Assembly: GCA_029204225.1 (NCBI GenBank)
Contig: CM055100.1
Coordinates: 25,673,106 to 25,737,105 of the forward strand
Length of the DNA stretch: 64,000 nt
Reading direction: 5' to 3'
Source of the DNA: Diphasiastrum complanatum
Lineage: Eukaryota > Streptophyta > Lycopodiopsida > Lycopodiales > Lycopodiaceae
The notes under the pieces were generated by a model. It ran no database searches and had not been told where the DNA came from. It saw only the letters and a program-made list of their open reading frames with translations. Position 1 is the stretch's first letter; each line of letters starts with the position of its first letter. The position numbers and the translations under genes are program-made. This document shows, piece after piece, positions 1-8,863 of this stretch.

Positions 1-444
1 TCCAAGACTCCACGCTCATCAAGCTATCACCTGTCAGATCGAATTGTTTTTCTTCGGTTCATGCTCTCTATCTAGGATGTTATTTTGTTGTAGGGACAAA
101 CACTTTTCTTTCATCCTTCGTTTCGTCTTCATGGAGCGCCAAAGAATGGTTGCATGAGTTTACCATTTCCAACACATACAACTTATAAGCTTTATCTTAA
201 GTAGTGTAGCTGATGAAAATCGATTTGATACTCTGGAAGTCGAGCTTCTTCCTGAGACATGCGATATTTACACAAACGTGATACATCCAAAAACTCGTAA
301 GTTCGATAAAGAAGCTTTGGAGCCTGTCAAACTTCGTATGGTGTTTTGTCTAAGAGATCTTTAGTAGGACATTTGTTTTGATTATAAGATACAGTTGAAA
401 CTGCTTTAGCCCAGAAGGACTTTGAAAGTGTCGCATGTGCTAGC
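1..444 (-). pseudogene. Copia relic H, integrase C-terminal part (cut by window edge)
   Basis: Read on the minus strand this is the stretch that follows the integrase core of a Ty1/copia polyprotein, with fragments such as FQSIKSIFISYTT and DKAYKLYVLEMVN that match the usual GYS..SKGYRLYD region. Several stops and frameshifts break it. It joins 5469-6031 once element A is removed: the host reads on through the CTAGC target site (440-444 and 5469-5473), giving an uninterrupted ESAKCMLAHATLSK-like passage. It is dead and extends beyond the left edge of the window. Confidence 0.7.
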
Positions 445-1099
445 TGTGAAAATTGTCAACATTTCCTAGCTAGTTTGAGGCCTAAATTGGCAATTTTTGT
501 ACATAGTTTTGTATCTAACATTTCACACGTGTAAAAGAGGCCTAGATAATTTTACTTTAGTATATATTTCATGTTGAAGAAGTCTCAAACTTCAGAACCT
601 TCAAAATGACACCAAAATCATGTTATTTGGACATATAGGCCAAAATTGACTATTTTAGGCTACTAGTGCCCTAAATTTGGGTCCTAAGTTCTAGAGAGAG
701 GAGAGAGAGTCATTTCTCTCACCTATATTAGGCTGAAATTTGTGGAGAACATGTTGGAGAAACTTATTGTATTGATGAGAGAGATCAATAGATCATTGTC
801 ACAGTTTCTTCCTCCATTGAGAGCATTGCTTTGTGTATTGTCTTCAAGCTTTTGTGTATGATCTTAAGAGGTTTCCAAAAGTGGTAGGCTGTTGTTGTCG
901 GGCTGGTATGCTGCTGCTTTTGGCTACCATCAGTACCTTTTATTAGTTTCTTTTGTCTCTTGAATGCTTTGTCAAGTTCATGTGTATCAAAGGTAGCATT
1001 AGGATGCTTTGCCATTTCTAGCTTTTGTAGCTTGTTGTACAAAGATCTTAGCCAAGTTTTTTGGGAGCTTGGATCTATTCAAGATCCACTTTTTTCACA
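445..1099 (+). repeat. 5' LTR of element A
   Basis: The boundary was set by alignment with 4814-5468 and by the TG...CA ends. It carries an ACACGTGT motif at 525-532 and a TATA-like AGTATATATTTC near 561-573, the likely promoter elements. The end is immediately followed by the primer binding site. Confidence 0.92.
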
Positions 1100-1111
1100 T
1101 GGTATCAGAGC
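1100..1111 (+). other. Primer binding site of element A
   Basis: TGGTATCAGAGC directly follows the 5' LTR. This is the standard plant copia site that pairs with the 3' end of initiator methionine tRNA to prime minus-strand DNA synthesis. Confidence 0.9.
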
Positions 1112-2258
1112 TAGTTGGCTGTTATTTTTAGTAAGGTTTCCATTTATGGTGATATTTGGATGTTTGATCAAGTTCTAGCATGATTATGCATTGCATTGTT
1201 GATCAAATCTTACTAACCTTTGTTTTGTGAGTTGAACTTGTGGATCAAGAGCATATTTCAGGTCTATTGAAGATCAGAGACTGAGAAGAAGCTATTTTAA
1301 ATTGGATCATAACACCTAATCATTTGTTGATTGTGAGGCTTGTGCATATTCAATACTAACAATATTCTGTTCAATGTATTGTTGACAATCTCCACTTCTG
1401 TGGATGAAGACTCTCCTTTGTGGATGAACACTCTCATTAAGTGGATGAACTTTCTCCTTAAGTGGATGACAAATACTCTTTGAGTGATTTTGTATTTCTC
1501 CAAAAGGCTGAGCAAAGCTCCCACTTGGATGAAAGATCCCCTTTTGGGTGAACAAATTGTCAACAATCTTTTGCATAAATTTTGGTGTACTTTGTTGAGC
1601 ATGTAAGTAGCTCTCCTAATGTAATTTGATTGGAGCATTTTCTAGAAGGTTTTAACCATTATGCAAATGTGTTTTCAGGTTCTTAACAAGTTGAGGAACA
1701 TTCTCATGTGAAGTGATCTTAGATCTACATCTAAACGCCAAGATTTGACAAGCTAGTGAAGCTAATCTTGTGATTCACTAAGTGTGCTCTTTCATTCACC
1801 TCTAAAGCTTGTATTTATCACTTGCTGGAGTTTATAAACTTTTAGAAGTGTGGTTTACATGTGGTTTTACAGGTTGAATCAATATCTTAGCGTGTTGATC
1901 ATATGTTGATCAAGTTTGTTCAATTCTAGGCATTCTTGGCAGCCTAGTCTTTTGTATTTTCTAAGAATGCAAGTAACTCTTCACACCATAACTTGATTTG
2001 GTCACTTGCTGAAAAGTTTGAGAGCTTAAGCAAGAGTGTGTTCAAGCTGGTTTGAGTTTGTAAACCATTTTTAGTGTGTGCAAAGTGTTGCATGTGTTTT
2101 CAATCTTCATTTCTATGCTTGGAAACTAGCCAGGTTCAAGATAGAAGTGTTTTAGGGTCCTAGATCTTCTGAGATCTCCTTATCCATCATTTGTTGAGAG
2201 GAAAGTGAGTGCTAGGTGCATTAGGATAGAGCCTAAAAGTTGAAAAATCATTATATTC
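1112..2258 (+). other. Untranslated leader of element A
   Basis: This is about 1.15 kb between the primer site and the gag start. Frames are short and none resembles a known protein. The 1297-1638 minus-strand open frame is low-complexity antisense (repeated GTGGATGAAC-type words at 1396-1470) and is not considered a gene. Confidence 0.6.
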
Positions 2259-2456
2259 ATGGCTTCCAATGGTGGGATCATGTTAGAAACTAATGATAGG
2301 TTGAGTTCATCAAACTACTCTACCTGGAAAGTGAGGATGAAATCCTTACTTGAGTTAAATGAACTCATGGACATAGTTGCAGGAATTGAAGAGAGACCAC
2401 CCATAGTTCAAGAGCAACAAAGGTTTGTATTTGCCTTTCTACTAATAGGAATGTAA
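2259..2456 (+). pseudogene. Truncated copia gag N-terminus in element A
   Basis: The 65-residue frame begins MASNGG and contains LSSSNYSTWKVRMKSLLE, the conserved start of the plant copia GAG (UBN2/DUF4219-type) domain; compare TNYSIWKVRMESIM in element C at 21619. It stops after about 60 residues, where a full gag would run past 250 and end in a CCHC knuckle. The next recognisable copia sequence is RLDGVLHIPSLSRNL at about 2458-2502, which belongs just after the protease, so a large internal deletion joined the two. Confidence 0.75.
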
Positions 2457-2459
2457 GGC

Positions 2460-3197
2460 TTGATGGTGTTCTTCACATTCCTTCACTTTCAAGGAATTTG
2501 CCAAGTGTTGGTCAAATGTGTTGGGGATGTTTGCTTCATTACTAAGGGAGATGTCTTGATTGCTATGGGCAATAGACAGGGTAGACTTTACAAGCTTGAT
2601 GCATTTGTTATGTCTAACAAGAGGAATGAAATGGATGTTGGTGGTTCTCTCAACTTTCAAAAGTCAATCCCTAGCATCAATAAGATTGGTAGATCTTATG
2701 CAAAGTCTAAAGAACTTCCTTATGCTAGATCTAGGTTGAGATCTAATGAGCTTCTTGGATATAGTTATTGTTGTGCTAACTTGGCAACTTTTGGTGAATC
2801 TATGATCAATGTTTTGGATCCATTGGATCTTGAAGATGGACTAGTGCTACCTATTAGTCAAATGGAGTCTGGTGGTGCTAAATTAGTATCATGTTTGAAC
2901 TCTTCTACTCATAGATTTCCAAGTCTTGGTGGCTCTTCAATGGAACTACATGGCAAGTGCAAAAATGAAAAAGGTAAGAAGAGAGCTAACTTCATCAATG
3001 GAGGTGATAAAAACTCTTCTTTGGAAATGGTTATTGCTAATGACTTATTTACTCATTTGGAAAGAGATGGTGCTTTGAGCATGATTGAAGAAAAAGTTTC
3101 TTTTGTATCTTTATGTGATGAGTCCAAAAAAGTCATTTGTGAAACAAGTGGTGTCACATGTATCATAAAGAAATTAGATCAAAAGGTTCTATCATGA
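2460..3197 (+). CDS. Element A ORF: copia pre-integrase scrap fused to unknown sequence
   Basis: This is a 245-codon frame. The first third is copia: a frameshifted VLHIPSLSRNL, then FITKGDVLIAMGNRQGR and LYKLDAFV, matching the segment before the GAG_pre-integrase domain (LGKLYKLDAFV in element C at 22850). From about residue 55 it leaves copia and continues for about 190 residues with no family I recognise, rich in Ser, Leu and charged residues, with no clear domain. The start shown is only the first Met of the frame. It is probably part of a captured host or foreign segment, and it overlaps the next frame by 40 bases in another phase. Whether it is translated is unknown. Confidence 0.45.
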   Translation: MMVFFTFLHFQGICQVLVKCVGDVCFITKGDVLIAMGNRQGRLYKLDAFVMSNKRNEMDVGGSLNFQKSIPSINKIGRSYAKSKELPYARSRLRSNELLGYSYCCANLATFGESMINVLDPLDLEDGLVLPISQMESGGAKLVSCLNSSTHRFPSLGGSSMELHGKCKNEKGKKRANFINGGDKNSSLEMVIANDLFTHLERDGALSMIEEKVSFVSLCDESKKVICETSGVTCIIKKLDQKVLS

Positions 3198-3721
3198 GAC
3201 TTGGTGAGGAAGATCTCAAGTCAAAAGGGAGAGATGAATGTGAAGTATTCAAAGTAGGATGTACTTTGAATGATGCTTTTGTGAATGATAGTGAGAGTTC
3301 ATTATCATTACCTATATCATTGATTAGAAGTCCAGGTTTGACAAGAAAAAGTACTTCAATCATTCTTATGTTGAAGGAACTATGTATTCTTTTCATGGCT
3401 TCTAATGTTCGAGATTCTTCCATTTCTTATGATGCAACTATCAAGAGGAAGATTGCTAACTTTTGTGGTGTGATCATTAAGAGGGAGTCTTGTGAAGGAA
3501 AGGAAAAAAAAAGAGTGACTCTTGGGAAGATTCAAGGCATGGATCTTACATCTCTTCATCAACTCAAAGGTTGCTATGATTGTGGTGGAGTGTTCATGCA
3601 TGATCAAGATGGCAAAAGGTTGGATGAAGAAGACTACATGGAGCAACTCAAGTGGCAATTTCTCCAAGGCAAGGAAGATCTCATTGGTGAGCTCATTGAG
3701 GTTTGGTTTGAGCTCAAATGA
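3158..3721 (+). CDS. Element A ORF of unknown function
   Basis: This 187-codon frame has no recognised domain. It contains GCYDCGGVFMHDQDGKRLDE and ends WQFLQGKEDLIGELIEVWFE. It looks protein-like (balanced composition, amphipathic C-terminus) but overlaps the previous frame out of phase. It may be an exon or a shifted continuation of one longer captured coding sequence running 2620-4480. It is not copia. Confidence 0.4.
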   Translation: MYHKEIRSKGSIMRLGEEDLKSKGRDECEVFKVGCTLNDAFVNDSESSLSLPISLIRSPGLTRKSTSIILMLKELCILFMASNVRDSSISYDATIKRKIANFCGVIIKRESCEGKEKKRVTLGKIQGMDLTSLHQLKGCYDCGGVFMHDQDGKRLDEEDYMEQLKWQFLQGKEDLIGELIEVWFELK

Positions 3722-3727
3722 GCTAGT

Positions 3728-4477
3728 TTGATTAGGTTTGATACTCAACTTCATCTACTCTACTTCATGTTGGATAGAATTGTAGAAATCTATCTTTTGG
3801 TTTATGATGGTAACACTGTTTTCACTAACTATAGTGAAAGGTTGAAATCAAGCAATGACGAGATCTTGTGGGATGTTAATCATGTGTTTGAGAGAGATTA
3901 TCTTCAGAGGTTCAGATCTGAAGATGTTTATAAATGCAAAGTCCTTGATGTTTTATTGGAAGATCAAGATGTTGATCTTGAATTGCTTCATCAACACCAA
4001 GAGGCAAGTAGCAATTGGAAGCTAGTCAAAAGCATCAAAGAGGAGCCACATGGGCAAAGCATTTTGGATCTGTTTTTACAGGTTCTTGAAGGTTCAAGTA
4101 AAGTTCTTGGAGCAGCAAGGAAGTGTCCTTTTACTCTACCTTATTTGTTTGATCTCATGTATGAACATTGTCATGTCAATGTGTTGGAATTGTCAAAATT
4201 CAATGAAACTAGTTCCATAGTTTTGCATCCCTTTGAGCAAAGTTCAAGATCTAACATCCTAGTGTTGGCAAATTGGCAAATTGTTGACAATGTAGGATCA
4301 AGGGTTGTATGCAAATCTTGTGGAGATACTTCAAGTATTTCAAGTTCAGGTATGCAGAGAACACATCATTTTGGCATTCATTCACTCAAGGGCTTTCATG
4401 GATTGGAGATCTACGAAGGCAAGGTGGTGATGGAGGTTCATTCATGGAGATACATGGTGCATTCACTATGGGCATAG
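3728..4477 (+). CDS. Element A cargo ORF, shared with element B
   Basis: This 249-codon frame is not part of a copia polyprotein. Residues about 75-145 (LLEDQDVDLELLHQ, WKLVKSIKEEPHGQ, ILDLFLQVLEGSSKV, GAARKCPFTLPYLFDLMYEHC) align with the minus-strand sequence of element B at 7970-8200 (VEDQEVDLKGLQ, LELVKSIKGEV, DVMDLFL, SSKV, GAARKC, YLFYLMFEHC). Similarity at protein level in two copia-derived elements, with divergent DNA, argues for real coding capacity at some time. I do not recognise the family. The following 4478-4800 also matches B (shared words such as TTGTTTGCTG) and leads into the 3' LTR. Confidence 0.5.
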   Translation: MIRFDTQLHLLYFMLDRIVEIYLLVYDGNTVFTNYSERLKSSNDEILWDVNHVFERDYLQRFRSEDVYKCKVLDVLLEDQDVDLELLHQHQEASSNWKLVKSIKEEPHGQSILDLFLQVLEGSSKVLGAARKCPFTLPYLFDLMYEHCHVNVLELSKFNETSSIVLHPFEQSSRSNILVLANWQIVDNVGSRVVCKSCGDTSSISSSGMQRTHHFGIHSLKGFHGLEIYEGKVVMEVHSWRYMVHSLWA

Positions 4478-4813
4478 TGGAATGTGGAGGAGGCATGCAA
4501 ACACTTGTTGGTTACTTTCACTTACAGCTTGTTTGCTGCTATTTTACAGAGAATTCAAAGGTGGATACATGGAGGAATCCTTTCATTATGATTCTATGTT
4601 CTTTTACATGTATCTTGTTCACCATTCTATGTAAAAATGATGTAAGAAATAGTGAAGCATCCTATATGGACACTATTATCTATATCAATTATGTTGTACT
4701 TCATATTGTACATATTAGAACACTTGATAAGAGATCTATTATCATGGTGGAGATCATTCTTAGGTTGGAGCAAAGTAGTGTTGTAAAACTAGCAAGTTAA
4801 GTTGAAGATGGAG

Positions 4814-5468
4814 TGTGATAATTGTCAACATTTCCTAGCTAGTTTGAGGTCTAAATTGGCAATTTTTGTACATAGTTTTGGATGTAACATCTCACATGTG
4901 TAAAAGAGGCCTAGATACTTTTATTTTAGTATATATTTCATGTTGAAGAAGTCTCAAACTTCAGGACCTTCAAAATGACACCAAAATCATGTTATTTGGA
5001 CATATAGGCCAAAATTGGCTATTTTAGGCTACTAGTGCCCTAAATTTGGGTCCTAAGTTCTAGAGAGAGAAAAGAGAGTCATTTCTCTCACCTATATTAG
5101 GCTAAAATTTGTGGAGAACAGGTTGGAGAGACTTATTGTATTGTTGAGAGAGATCAATAGATCATTGTCACAGTTTCTTCCTCCATTGAGAGCATTGCTT
5201 TGTGTGTTGTCTTCAAGCTTTTGTGTATGATCTTAAGAGGTTTCCAAAAGTGGTAGGCTGCTGTTGTAGGGCTGATATGCTGTTGTTTTTGGCTGCCATC
5301 AGTACCTTTTATTAGTTTCTTTTGTCTCTTGAATGCTTTGTCAAGTTCATGTGTATCAAAGGTAGCATTAGGATGCTTTGCCATTTCTAGCTTTTGTAGC
5401 TTGTTGTGCAAAGATCTTACCCAAGTATTTTGGGAGCTTGGATCCATTCAAGATCCACTTTTTTCACA
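4814..5468 (+). repeat. 3' LTR of element A
   Basis: It aligns over its whole length with 445-1099. The G-box-like core is changed here to CACATGTG (about 4893-4900). It is followed by the right copy of the CTAGC target duplication. Confidence 0.92.
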
Positions 5469-6031
5469 CTAGCATGCACTTTGCCGATTCAACTAAGATT
5501 CTGTTCTTTCTCTCAGCAAGACCATTCGACTGAGGCGAATAGGAGGTAATATATCGTTGCTCAATGTCATTGCCAAGGCAATACTCCTTGAATTTGGTAG
5601 AGATGTATTCTCCCCCAATGTCGGACCTCAGTGCTTTAATTCTTTTACTAGTTTAATATTTTGCATGCTCTTTAAATTGTCAAAACTTTTTGAAAGCCTC
5701 TAATTTCTGCTTAATGAAATAAATAGTTGTTTGTCAATGAAGGTAATAAAATACTTTGTATCAAGCAATGATGGAGTTTGCATTGGACGACATATATCTA
5801 AATGAACAATGTCTAACAAATCTTTTGCTGCTGCATGCCTATGACTCGATCTAAAGGGAATCTTAGTCTACTCTCCAATGATACAACTATGACACACAGG
5901 GAGGTCAACTTTTTTGGCTAGATAGTCGAGATCAAGTGCTAGGGATTGTTTAGACATGTATGAAACATATGTATGATTCAAGTATCCTAATCGATGATGT
6001 CATAGTAATGCTTTATTGACAAGAACAGAGG
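5469..6031 (-). pseudogene. Copia relic H, integrase
   Basis: The minus-strand reading gives the copia integrase: HHRLGYLNH (pre-integrase zinc region), then LPVCHSCIIGE, LLDIVHLDI, KYFITFID, SDIGGEYISTKFKEYC, and PQSNGLAERKNRILVES at the low-coordinate end. The catalytic-core Asp motifs are recognisable, but several stops (for example LL*HH where Trp is expected) and frame changes make it a relic. It was split by the inverted-repeat element at 6032-6806 and by element A at 445-5468. Confidence 0.85.
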
Positions 6032-6806
6032 CATTAGAGGAATTCTGAATCCAAAAAAGACCCTTTAAGGAATGCCATGTAGATTGACAAAGTTTATTAA
6101 TGTAAATTACCAAAATAAATTCATTTTCTTCCCAATTTTTTTTTCATTTTTGCCCACGCTAGTTTTGATGCTTAACCATTCTATGTACATTACCGTTTGT
6201 AGTTCATTTAAAATAGCATAACTTTTTAATCGTAGCTTCAATTGAGACGAAAATTATACCGTTGAAAAGCACTCGACGAGAGCTTTTCAATGGTATCTAG
6301 ATAACCCACTTCCAAGATACCGTTCAAAAGTTATGGTCGGTCAAAGTTTCAGACCAAAACAAAAAAGTCCACATATCTCTCTTGTGCGCGGATAGAGTAC
6401 ACTCAGTGAGATATGTGGACTTTTTTTTTTTTTGGTCTTTTGACGGCCATAACTTTTGAACGATAGCTCAAAAGTGGGTCATGTAGGATACCATTGGAAA
6501 GCTCTCGTCGAGCGCTTTCCAATGACGGCATAATTTTTGTCTCAATCGGAGCTACGATTAAAAACTTATGCTATTTTAAATGATAATTGCATATTATACT
6601 ATGAATAACATGTCATGCTTGCGGGCTGCCCCCCACGCCAAATTATAGCATTATTAAGAAAACTTTTTTTTTCAATTCTAATGAGCTACGTTACGTAGAT
6701 TTCAAATTTGAGTATTTTAATTGTTCCATGTGTAAGCAAAATTTGAGAAAAAATATATAAAGTATCTTTACAAAGGGTCTTTTTTGGATTTAGAACTCCT
6801 CTAATG
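6032..6806. mobile_element. Foldback/TIR element FB1 (775 bp)
   Basis: The ends are inverted repeats CATTAGAGGAATTC...GAACTCCTCTAATG, continuing inward through AAAAAAGACCCTTT and its complement. The interior is a long imperfect palindrome: about 6205-6400 pairs with about 6408-6590 around TCCACATATCTC...GAGATATGTGGA. It has no coding capacity. No target duplication flanks it. Removing exactly CATTAGAGG...CCTCTAATG restores the copia frame (EALTTSVLVNKAL). The same termini occur at 8468-20956 and 46558-46948. Confidence 0.85.
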
Positions 6807-6973
6807 TTGTCAAGGCTTCACTAGTATCTGCCAATCTATATAAGTATCCATGCCTCTTGTTGAGTGCAGGGACCTTAACTTGTCCTATTGATAATTCGGC
6901 ATTGATCAGACTCGAACTCTATCTTATGACCTAGATCACTGATTCTACTAACTAATAACAGATTTGTAGAAAG
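6807..6973 (-). pseudogene. Copia relic H, segment before pre-integrase domain
   Basis: The minus strand reads TNLLLVSRISDLGHKIEF, FESDQCRIIN, then after a frame change KRHGYLYRLADTSEALTT. This is the canonical copia stretch between protease and GAG_pre-integrase. It ends at element B, whose LTR terminus TTCACA abuts CTTTC (plus strand GAAAG, 6969-6973). Confidence 0.85.
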
Positions 6974-7445
6974 TGTGAAGGATTTCAGATCATTATGATC
7001 CAATCCACTCAAAAGATCTTGGGTTATAAAGAGAAATACTCTACCAATCTCACCAATGTAGAAAGATCAGCATCTACACACAAAATGAGATGCAAACTCT
7101 AATAGAACTTGATCAGACTTGAATGATATGATAAAGTATTGGGCTTTCCGTACAAAACTAGCAAGCTACTATCATTCACACGTGTGAAACCAAAAATAAC
7201 AATTATAGATCATTTTATACACACAAATGCAAGCAATCACAAGCATCAAAGTACCCAACATTCAAATTTAAACCTACTCAAACTCGCCTTCTAACTTTCC
7301 TACACTTTCAAAAAGTTTTTATTCAAATGACATTTAGACTAATTAACTTTGAAAAGTCAATCTCTAAGTTTCAAAACAAAGTTGGCCTCAATATGCCAAA
7401 TATGAAAATATAGCAAATATGATCAAACTAGTTGAATCTTTCACA
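6974..7445 (-). repeat. 3' LTR of element B
   Basis: Minus-strand ends are TGTGAA...TTCACA, 472 bp. The upper limit is fixed by the polypurine tract just after the RNase H stop and the lower limit by the junction with relic H. It includes the perfect palindrome TTCACACGTGTGAA at 7175-7188. No partner LTR is visible in the window, so the limits rest on context. Confidence 0.7.
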
Positions 7446-7640
7446 CTCCCTCTTCAACTAGTTTTAGCATGGACTTTGATAACACTCCAAGTGATGTCCT
7501 ATGCTTCATGAACAAGTCCTTTCCCAATGCTTTGGTGAAGATATCAGCTACACGTTCCCTTGAGGACACATGTTGAAGCTCCACCTCCTTTGTAATGACT
7601 TGCTCCCTCACAAGATGTTGCAATACAACTTCAATGAGCC
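7446..7640 (-). pseudogene. Copia RNase H tail of element B
   Basis: The minus frame reads LVREQVITKEVELQHVSS, RERVADIFTKALGKDLF, LGVLSKSMLKLVEEGV, then stops. VADIFTKAL matches the conserved ADLLTKPL end of plant copia RNase H, and the stop lies directly before the polypurine tract. Only about 60 residues of the roughly 130-residue domain remain; everything upstream is replaced by the extra segment at 7641-8251. Confidence 0.8.
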
Positions 7641-8251
7641 ATGAAGAATCCGAATAGAATGTAAATGAAATGATTCCACCATGCTTCCAACTCTAAACTC
7701 TCTAGAAAAATACAGCAAACAAACAATAAATGTGAGTAATCACCATTTGCTTGCATGTTTTCTCCTTCTTTGTGCTTTGTTGCCATGTATCCACCATGAC
7801 ACTCCTTGAATGAGCTTCCATCTCCATCTTGCCATAAGATATCATCATACCTTGATGACTTGGACATGAATGAGTGACATAATGAACCTCCAATAGCTTC
7901 ATTTCCACCAGCAAATCCAGCCAAGAATGCTAGTACAAATCCAACATCAAAACAATGCTCAAACATGAGATAGAACAAGTAAAGTAGACTTGAACAACAC
8001 TTCCTTGCTGCTCCTTTGACCTTACTTGAGTCTTCAATAAGCTACAAAAATAGATCCATAACATCTTTGCCAATTACCTCTCCTTTGATGCTCTTGACTA
8101 GCTCTAAATTGCCACCTTCCCTTTTGACTAGTTGAAGCCCTTTAAGATCAACCTCTTGATCTTCAACTTGAACATCAAAGTCATTGAACAAAATTTGTTT
8201 TCCAGATCCATTACTTGATTTTACGGCAAGATAACATCCATCCACTTGCAT
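7641..8251 (-). pseudogene. Extra non-copia segment of element B (homolog of A cargo)
   Basis: Two minus-strand frames (8251-8042 and 7978-7631, the second overlapping the RNase H scrap by a few bases), separated by a stop and a frame change, contain VEDQEVDLKGLQLVK, NLELVKSIKGEV, DVMDLFL, then SSKVKGAARKC, YLFYLMFEHCFDV and finally LLFVCCIFLESLELEAWW. Each block has a counterpart in element A at 3950-4620. The segment lies between an RT entry fragment and an RNase H fragment, so it replaces reverse transcriptase. The function of the parent protein is unknown. Confidence 0.6.
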
Positions 8252-8467
8252 AGCTCCATCTATACAAGAAGATCATCCAAAAGATGTTTCACTTTTGATA
8301 AGAGCTTGATACAAAAGATCCATTGCTTGGATCCACTCCTCTTCTTTCCTTGCTTGATCTACACTTGTAGGTTCATCCAAAGAGGTTAGGAAAGCAACAT
8401 AATTCCCAAAAACTACTTGCTTACCCTTTTGATCATAAGAGAGCCTTGAAGGTAATTGTCTTTCCCT
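8252..8467 (-). pseudogene. Copia RT entry region of element B
   Basis: The minus-strand frame has RERQLPSRLSYDQKGKQVVF, FLTSLDEPTSVDQARKEEEW and IQAMDLLYQALI. This is the typical plant copia linker between integrase and reverse transcriptase (R.R.PS.R...W..AM..E..AL). It ends abruptly where the extra segment begins, and at 8467 on the other side it meets the TIR transposon. Its partner sequence is at 20957-21060. Confidence 0.8.
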
Positions 8468-8499
8468 CATTAGAGGAGTTCCAAAATTAAAAAAAGACC

Positions 8500-8860
8500 C
8501 TTTGTAAAGATACTTTTATTTTTTTCTCTAGTTTCGATCGTTAACAGGCCCAATCAAAATGCACATATTTAAAATCTACGTAACGTAGTTCAAATTAACT
8601 GAGAAATAAAAATACAATATAGAAAACTTTGAAATTTGTGTCTGGGCAGCATGGACTTATTCCATTGGTTTCTTCTTCCTGCCCGACATGTGCTAATCTG
8701 CCCGATGTCAATACCTCAAGTTAAATTTACTTAACTATGCTGGTTAGTATAATGAAATTTGCTAACCATATTAGTTACAGTTATAGAAATATAGTATGTA
8801 TAGTTACTTAAAATGTGGTATACACAGTAACTGTGACTATGTAGCATTCACATTAGATTA
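8500..8860. other. Left subterminal region of the large TIR transposon
   Basis: There is no coding capacity here. It shares TTTGTAAAGATACTTT and AAATCTACGTAACGTAG with the subterminal region of FB1. At 8740-8840 are several short words around GGTTAGTATA, GCTAACCATA and TAGTTACAG that could be binding sites for the element's own proteins; this is inference. Confidence 0.5.
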
Positions 8861-8863
8861 AAT

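Larger units (their letters stand above)
445..5468 (+). mobile_element. Non-autonomous copia-derived LTR retrotransposon A
   Basis: This is a complete element with two 655-bp LTRs (445-1099 and 4814-5468), both starting TGTGA and ending TTCACA, and a perfect 5-bp target duplication CTAGC (440-444, 5469-5473). A primer binding site complementary to initiator tRNA-Met follows the 5' LTR, and a short purine run (AAGATGGAG) precedes the 3' LTR. Inside are a gag start, a scrap of the protease/pre-integrase region, and then about 2 kb of open frames with no copia similarity. Integrase, reverse transcriptase and RNase H are absent, so it must have moved with help from another element. The LTRs differ at only a few percent of sites by eye. 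It sits in copia relic H. Confidence 0.92.
6974..8467 (-). mobile_element. Copia-derived element B, 3' part
   Basis: The minus-strand order from high to low coordinate is: copia RT entry region, extra non-copia segment, RNase H tail, polypurine GAGGGAG, LTR. It is interrupted at 8468 by the large TIR transposon; the upstream sequence resumes at 20957, where QKPRRTS joins RERQLPSRLS without loss of frame. No second LTR is seen. The likely 5-bp target copy is GAAAG at 6969-6973; its partner was not found. Confidence 0.75.

Noticed and set aside
785-1042. Minus-strand 85-codon frame, also at 5154-5447
   Set aside because: Both copies lie in the LTRs of element A in antisense; duplication explains their similarity.
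1316-1638. Minus-strand open frames in the leader of element A
   Set aside because: They arise from short repeated words (GTGGATGAAC) and have no support as genes.
6032-6806. Standard MITE of the Tc1/mariner type with TA duplication
   Set aside because: TA is present in both termini, but assuming it is the duplicated target breaks the copia frame at two independent sites, whereas zero duplication restores it.
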